Assembly (NCBI GenBank): GCA_002104985.1
Contig: MCGO01000012.1
Coordinates: 558,001-622,000, forward strand
Source: Rhizoclosmatium globosum
Lineage: Eukaryota; Chytridiomycota; Chytridiomycetes; Chytridiales; Chytriomycetaceae
Length of the DNA: 64,000 bases
Direction: 5' to 3'
A program made the translations under genes and the position numbers. The notes under the pieces are model-generated. The model was given only the letters and a program-made list of their open reading frames with translations, was not told the DNA's origin and searched no databases. Shown here piece by piece: positions 58,789-64,000 of this stretch. Each line of letters begins with the position of its first letter. Positions within the stretch are counted from its first letter, which is position 1.

Positions 58789-60077
58789 TTAAACAGTGGA
58801 ATCAATAGTATACACACTCATGTGTCTCTGTCTCCTGCTCGCGAATCCTCCATCCCCCTTTACCTCCACTTCTTCTTCCTCTTCTTCCTCCCCAGATCCA
58901 AACAACCAATCATCGTCATAGCGATCCAAACTGCAACTAACACGTCGACTCTGTCTCCTTCCCTTGCCCGCCCCTACTCCCACACTTACACTCCGCCTCC
59001 CCCTTACCCTTCCAACATCCTCCTTAACCCCCTTCTCACTCCGCGTCAAACTCATTATCTCTGTCGGCGCGTTACTACTCCTCAACGATCCCATAGTTCC
59101 ATACGCTAACTGATGCATCGATTCCACGTTTCGAAGTATACTCTTTGACGGCATTCTTTGTTTGATTGTCACGGCAGTCTCAGTTGTCGGTGTCAATGAT
59201 GGACACGCGCTCGGTCTTTTCAAGTCTCGCGTTGCTTTTGAGGTGCGCACGAACAAACGCGGGGATTGTGATTTGGTGGCGTTGTTGGAATCAATTGTGG
59301 ATACACTTGAACCAGAAGGTGACGGTGTCACTGAAGATGCATTCGTAGCTGGAAATTTGTACTGTCCGAAATTGACATTATATGTTGTCGTAGCTGTGGC
59401 GGAGCCAGTGAAAGAAGCATGACTAGGCCTCCTTGAAGACCTGGAATCCTCATATGCATACATTTGTTGCACACCAAATGGTGTTGGGATCCGTTGCACT
59501 TGATGAGACTCTTGCGGTAGCGTCACAGAAAACTCATACTCTCCCGTAGAAATACCATTCTTGGACTGAACACCTTGAAAACCAGCTTCAGACCCAACTT
59601 GAACAACTTGAGCCATTGGTGTACTATTCCATCGACTATCAATAGAAGTAGTCGCGCTCCGTCTCGCCTGTCGTTTCGTATAAGAGTATTCATGATACTG
59701 TCTTGCATACTCTTCCCCTCTTTCGTTTTTCGATGTGGGTGGCAATGAAGGGGTTGCACCATTTATGAAGGAGGAATCCTACACACACCAACAAACAAAA
59801 GTCAGAGAAACATAGACCCAAACAAAAAACAAGAACGTACTGGATCGTGTTTACTTGTGGATGCACGGTTCTTGCGTCGAATGCGGAGGAGAGCGAGAAG
59901 TAGAGCCATGTTGATAAGGACGAGGAAGAGAAAGAGGATGGTTGCGCCAAATAGGATGGCGTAGTATGCAGTGGAAGACAGGTGTAGCGTAATACTGTCG
60001 CTATCGCTGGTTGCATAAGGAGTAACACGTGCAGCCGCGAATGCATTGGACGATGCCGTGGCTCCTCCAACAGACAT
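58789..60077 (-). CDS. Single-pass membrane protein with long Ser-rich tail
   Basis: Exons 60077..59841 and 59778..58789, 408 aa. Residues 1-34 would be extracytosolic; one TM (about 37-66, YYAILFGATILFLFLVLINM) is followed by RIRRKNR, then a long polar, S/T/R-rich cytosolic tail with several RR-S sites and an E-run near the end (GSGEEEEEEEVEV). The layout resembles fungal cell-surface or Golgi adaptor proteins with a disordered tail. No family recognised. It is divergent from nucleotide-sugar transporter copy 3. Confidence 0.55.
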
Positions 60078-60461
60078 TTACGAAAGATACTTTTTTTTTT
60101 GTCTTCGCCCTCAATTCGCTCCTTCCAGATCGTTTCTCATTTCGTTTTTTCTCCTTGACAATAACAAGGTTTGTGGCTGTGGGTCAAATCATTTTCAACG
60201 TGAAAAAGTCTGCCGCTCAATCAAACTCAGAGAATTATAATTTATGCAGCGTGCAAATTGATTGCTATCTTGAACAATATTAAGGTTCTAAAGTGGTGAG
60301 CAGTAACCTTATTCCTGTGATTCTGCACTGTGATATCAATTTTAAATATATATAATATAAATCAGCAACACTCAACCAGAAGTAATCATTCTGGCTGAAC
60401 CAAACACACAAAAGTGAAACAACACGTTCTTTCTCAGCGCTCAAAAATTTCATAAAAAAAC
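60078..60461. promoter_or_regulatory. Divergent interval, single-TM protein / transporter copy 3
   Basis: 384 bp with a T10 run just upstream of the minus start and an AT-rich TTTAAATATATATAATATAA stretch at about 60341-60360, a possible TATA element about 100 bp upstream of the ATG at 60462. No gene seen. Confidence 0.35.
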
Positions 60462-61919
60462 ATGGCTGCCGACAAGAAGGATGAGACCATGTTCGGGATG
60501 CCCCTCAAGTACGTTGCCCTCCTCACGCTTGTAGTTCAGGTAAGATACGCATCGCTTCTATCCACAGCTGTGCTCGTACTAACCAACAGCTACTTAGAAC
60601 TCTATGCTTGGTATGACTTCCACACACCGCGTCACCGCCGATCAATCCCTAACACCCATTCCTCCAACCCAGTCCTGATCATGAAGTACTCGCGCGAAGG
60701 TGTAGCCAAGAGCGATCTGTACCTAGCATCCACGGCGGTACTTGTGTCTGAAGTGACAAAGTTGTGTGTCTGTTTTGTGCTGTTTCTTCAGGAGCCGCAG
60801 AATAAGGGGGCTGGAGTTACCCAGATTCTGAGTGCTTTGTTTGGGAAGGAGGCGGAGAGTTGGAAGATGATGGTTCCTGCTGCTCTATGTGAGTATACTG
60901 TATACCTGTACATTACCTCATGCTCGTGTTTGTGGCTAACCTACTCCTCTATTCAGATGTCATTCAAAACAATTTACAATATCTAGCCGTCTCAAACCTG
61001 GATCCAGCAACCTTCCAGGTCCGTACCCTAACTCTCCCTTTTTGTAGCGCGACAAACCTAAACCCAACATCTTATTATAGGTCACCTACCAAATGAAAAT
61101 CCTAACAACCGCAGTCTTCTCAGTCCTCATGCTCAAAAAGTCTCTGACACTCATGAAATGGATCGCCCTCGTCCTCCTAACCGTCGGAATCGCGCTTGTC
61201 CAAATGCCAACGAGCAGTACACCCGTCGTCGCCAAGAACGGCGCAAACAGCTTTGTAGGTCTCATTGCGGTTACGGTCGCGTGCGTTCTTTCCGGGTTGG
61301 CTGGGGTTTGGTTTGAGAAGGTGTTGAAAGGGACTCAGGCGTCCGTGTGGCATCGAAACATCCAACTGAGTACCTTCAGCATTATTCCGGGGCTTTTGGG
61401 AGGTGAGTTGTTATTCTTGTTGGTATGATGGTGTGGGGGCTGAGTAGATTTTGTTCTTTTAGCCTTCTTGATTGATGGAAGGACTATTGCGGAGAAGGGA
61501 TTCTTCCATGGTTATACTTTTTGGGCTTGGATGGCTATTGCGAATCAGGCGTTTGGTGGTCTTATCGTGGCGTTGGTTGTTAAGGTACAGTTTGTGAGGA
61601 ATCTGGTCACTAGTCAACTAACACATGCTGTCCTGCATTTTACAGTACGCCGACAATATTTTGAAGGGATTTGCTACTTCTATTTCCATTATTCTGTCTG
61701 CGATTGCTTCTATTTTCCTGTTTGACTTTTTCATTTCATTACCTTTCGTCATTGGTGCGGCTGTTGTCCTTTACGGTGAGCTCCCTCTGTCTTCGATTAC
61801 CGCACATTGGTTATTGACGGGTGTTTTTTTTTTTAGCCACACACTTGTATGGTCTTCCAGACGCGCCTGCCGCGACTCTCCCTGCTTACCAGCCAGCCAA
61901 GACCGAAGAAGAAAATTAA
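60462..61919 (+). CDS. Nucleotide-sugar transporter (SLC35A-like), copy 3
   Basis: Eight exons: 60462..60539, 60598..60610, 60673..60888, 60957..61018, 61081..61402, 61463..61584, 61646..61775, 61837..61919, giving 341 aa. Nearly the same protein as copy 1, with identical exon plan including the 13-nt exon 2 (AACTCTATGCTTG) and the last intron. MFGMPLKYVALLTLVVQ then NSMLVLIMKYSREG. It differs mostly at the termini and in the luminal loop. The stop lies 95 bp before TM9 copy B on the same strand. Confidence 0.85.
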
Positions 61920-62014
61920 ATGCATTCTCTTCTCTTAACCTCTCTTATGAAATAAATATTATTCTAATTTTCATTTATCCCAAAAAACACCTGTCAAAAA
62001 ACTTGACGAGAATC

Positions 62015-64000
62015 ATGCTCCTTCTCTCCCTCTTGTCAGCTGCGGCAGCTGTCCAGGCGTATTACCTACCTGGCTTTCCTCCTCAGGACTACCAGATCGG
62101 TGACGCTGTACAGTTGACTGTCAACGCGTTGACATCAGCAGACTCTCACTCGCTTCTGCCATACGACTACTACTACGAAAAGTTCCACTTCTGTAAGCCA
62201 CACAATATGGAAGTTCAGCGTGAGAGTTTGGGAAGCATCTTGTTTGGAGACCGTCTCTACAACTCTCCCTTCGAGGTGAGGCGGTGGAATTTTGATGGAA
62301 TGTCGCATACCTATCTGACAAGAACACGTCCACCTCTTAGCTCCCAATGAACCAAAACAAAAACTGCGTGAAGCTCTGTACCACCAATATCCCAAAGAAG
62401 ATGCAGCCTTCATCAACCAAAAGTAATACTCTTGGCGGGATTCTCCATCTCAACTGACAAACAAAAAACAATACAGAATCATGGAATACTACTCCATGTC
62501 ATGGTACGTAGACAACCTCCCAGCCGCCCAAGTTAGTCTCGACGAAGACGGCAAGAGCTACTACCAAATCGGATTCGACCTCGGAACAGTCATGCTCAAA
62601 GACAACAACGACGCTGAAGGAAAAGAAGACTTTATCGAGATTCCTTTCTTCCACAATCACTTTGACATTACAGTCGAGTACCACACGCAGGATGACAAAA
62701 AGTTCCGCGTTGTGGGTGTTCTTGTGACACCAAGAAGTGTGAAGGAGTTGAAAGCAGATGGAGAATGTAATTATGAAGGGCTTGCTCCAGAAGTACTTTT
62801 GAGTGATAAAGAGGATAACGAAGTCACGTTTTCGTACAATGTCTACTGGAAGGTGATTCTTTTCCTTCCTCATTAAGTTTTGTACTGAGCAAACGAAGTA
62901 GAGATCGTCAGCTGCCTGGGGAACTCGTTGGGACAAGTACCTACACGTGACTGAGGCTAAAATCCACTGGTTTTCTATCATCAACTCTACTGTTATTGTC
63001 CTCCTTTTGACTGGAATGGTTGCCATGATTCTGCTCCGTGCCTTGCACAAGGATATCAAGCGGTACAACAAGCTCTTTGAGGAAGACTTTGGAGACGAGA
63101 TTGGATGGAAGCTTGTTCACTCGGATGTATTCCGTCCACCTAAGGAGCGTTTGTTGCTTTCGGTTTTGGTTGGTAGTGGTTGTCAGATTTTCTTGATGTG
63201 TGTCATCTCATTAGGTACGTGTATTTGCTGTACTTGCGACTATGTATTGACGGTATATTGTTAATAGTATTCTCTGTCTTGGGATTCCTCTCTCCATCTA
63301 GCCGGGGTGCGCTGAGCACAGTCTCAATTCTTTGCTTCATTTTCTTCAGTGGTTGTGCGGGATACGTGTCCGCCCGCTTGTACAAGATGATGAAAGGAGA
63401 CAGATGGTACATGAATGTGACTGTGACTGCATTCCTCGTTCCAGCATTTGTTTTCCTCATCTTCTTCACCCTGAACTTTATTCTTATTGGTGCCCAGTCT
63501 TCCGCGGCTGTGCCATTCGGAACCATGTGTGCATTGTTGGCACTTTGGTTCCTTATCTCGGTTCCTTTGTCGGTTCTAGGAGCGTTCTTTGGATTCAAGC
63601 AGGAGGCTATTGAAGATCCTGTCAAGACTGCTCAAATCCCACGCGAGATTCCAAATCAGGTGTGTTTATTGAATCAAGTTAGAACATTAATTTGACATTG
63701 GTATTAGTCTGGCTACTCTAGCCTTTGGGTTGCATGCTTGATGGGAGGATTGATTCCATTTGGTGCCATTTACATTGAGCTCTACTTCATTATGAACAAC
63801 ATTTGGTTCCACCATTTGTACTACATGTTTGGATTCCTCTTTGTGGTCTTCTGTATCCTCATCATCGCCTGTTCCGAAGTTGCTATCCTTTTGTGTTACT
63901 CACAGCTTTGTGCTGAGGACTACAAATGGGCCTGGAGAAGTTTCTTGGTTGCTGGTTCCAGTGGATTCTATATGTTTTTGCACAGTATTGTGTACTTGGT
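62015..64000 (+). CDS. Nonaspanin TM9 superfamily (Emp70), copy B, 3' end cut
   Basis: Exons 62015..62275, 62341..62422, 62477..62852, 62902..63214, 63268..63659, 63708 to beyond 64000. Signal peptide MLLLSLLSAAAAVQA, lumenal domain, then TM helices with FLSPSSRGALSTVSILCFIF and GGLIPFGAIYIELYFIMNN. It stops inside the window edge after LHSIVYLV. Exon 2 is 82 nt where copy A has 83. A base seems missing near 62394-62400 (CCCAAAGAAG), where NIPKEDAAFINQK is expected. Otherwise intact, so it is probably the working copy or one of two working copies. Confidence 0.85.

Noticed and set aside
1..64000. Search for tRNA, rRNA, CRISPR arrays, transposons and secondary-metabolite clusters
   Set aside because: No cloverleaf-like blocks, spaced repeats, transposase or reverse-transcriptase motifs, or clustered biosynthetic genes were recognised. 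The class V PLP enzyme and dioxygenase are not adjacent to other pathway genes.

Overview
The window looks like nuclear DNA of a zoosporic (flagellated) fungus, most likely a chytrid. Genes are packed on both strands, often 50-300 bp apart. Most are split by short GT-AG introns of about 40-65 nt with CTAAC/CTGAC-like branch sites. The gene set mixes fungal families (Dsc3-like ER ligase subunit, Mpo1-like protein, Ync13/Munc13-like C2-MUN protein, HIR subunit Hir3) with flagellum or basal-body families lost from non-flagellated fungi (CCDC77-like, adenylate kinase 7-like, a possible TMEM249-like protein). I saw no tRNA, rRNA, CRISPR array, transposase or viral gene.

Layout. 1-5 kb: 3' part of a probable Mediator subunit 17, a lysine-rich nucleolar protein, a CCDC77 homolog and, on the minus strand, a two-TM protein. 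5-10 kb: a type II glycosyltransferase, two minus-strand copies of a four-TM claudin-like family, and a WD40 protein ending in a CCCH finger. 10-16 kb: mannose-6-phosphate isomerase, Dsc3-like protein, exocyst Sec10. 16-24 kb: third claudin-like copy, an IQ-motif protein divergently paired with AK7, and a RING protein with an acidic tail. 24-29 kb: a nonaspanin (TM9) copy with many frame breaks and an MFS transporter whose two halves lie head to head on opposite strands. 29-40 kb: proteasome alpha subunit, ankyrin-like repeat protein, PAC1-like chaperone, a large Hir3 homolog and an Mpo1-like protein. 40-46 kb: bestrophin-like channel, PIF1 helicase, TauD-family dioxygenase. 46-54 kb: two tandem nucleotide-sugar transporters, an M1 aminopeptidase, a class V PLP enzyme. 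54-64 kb: Ync13-like protein, single-TM protein, a third nucleotide-sugar transporter and a second TM9 gene cut by the window end.

Functional themes are secretory traffic and glycosylation (Sec10, Ync13-like, TM9 x2, SLC35A-like x3, mannose-6-phosphate isomerase, glycosyltransferase), proteostasis (PSMA6, PAC1-like, Dsc3-like, RING, aminopeptidase), chromatin/transcription (Med17, Hir3) and the flagellum.

Exon boundaries were worked out by hand from splice signals, reading phase and comparison between paralogs in the window. Several genes need one-base corrections to stay in frame, mostly missing bases in short homopolymers. This fits residual sequencing error better than gene decay, but cannot be settled here. 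The most distinctive finding is the three-copy claudin-like family with a UBA-like cytosolic N-terminus. The split MFS gene is the clearest structural oddity.
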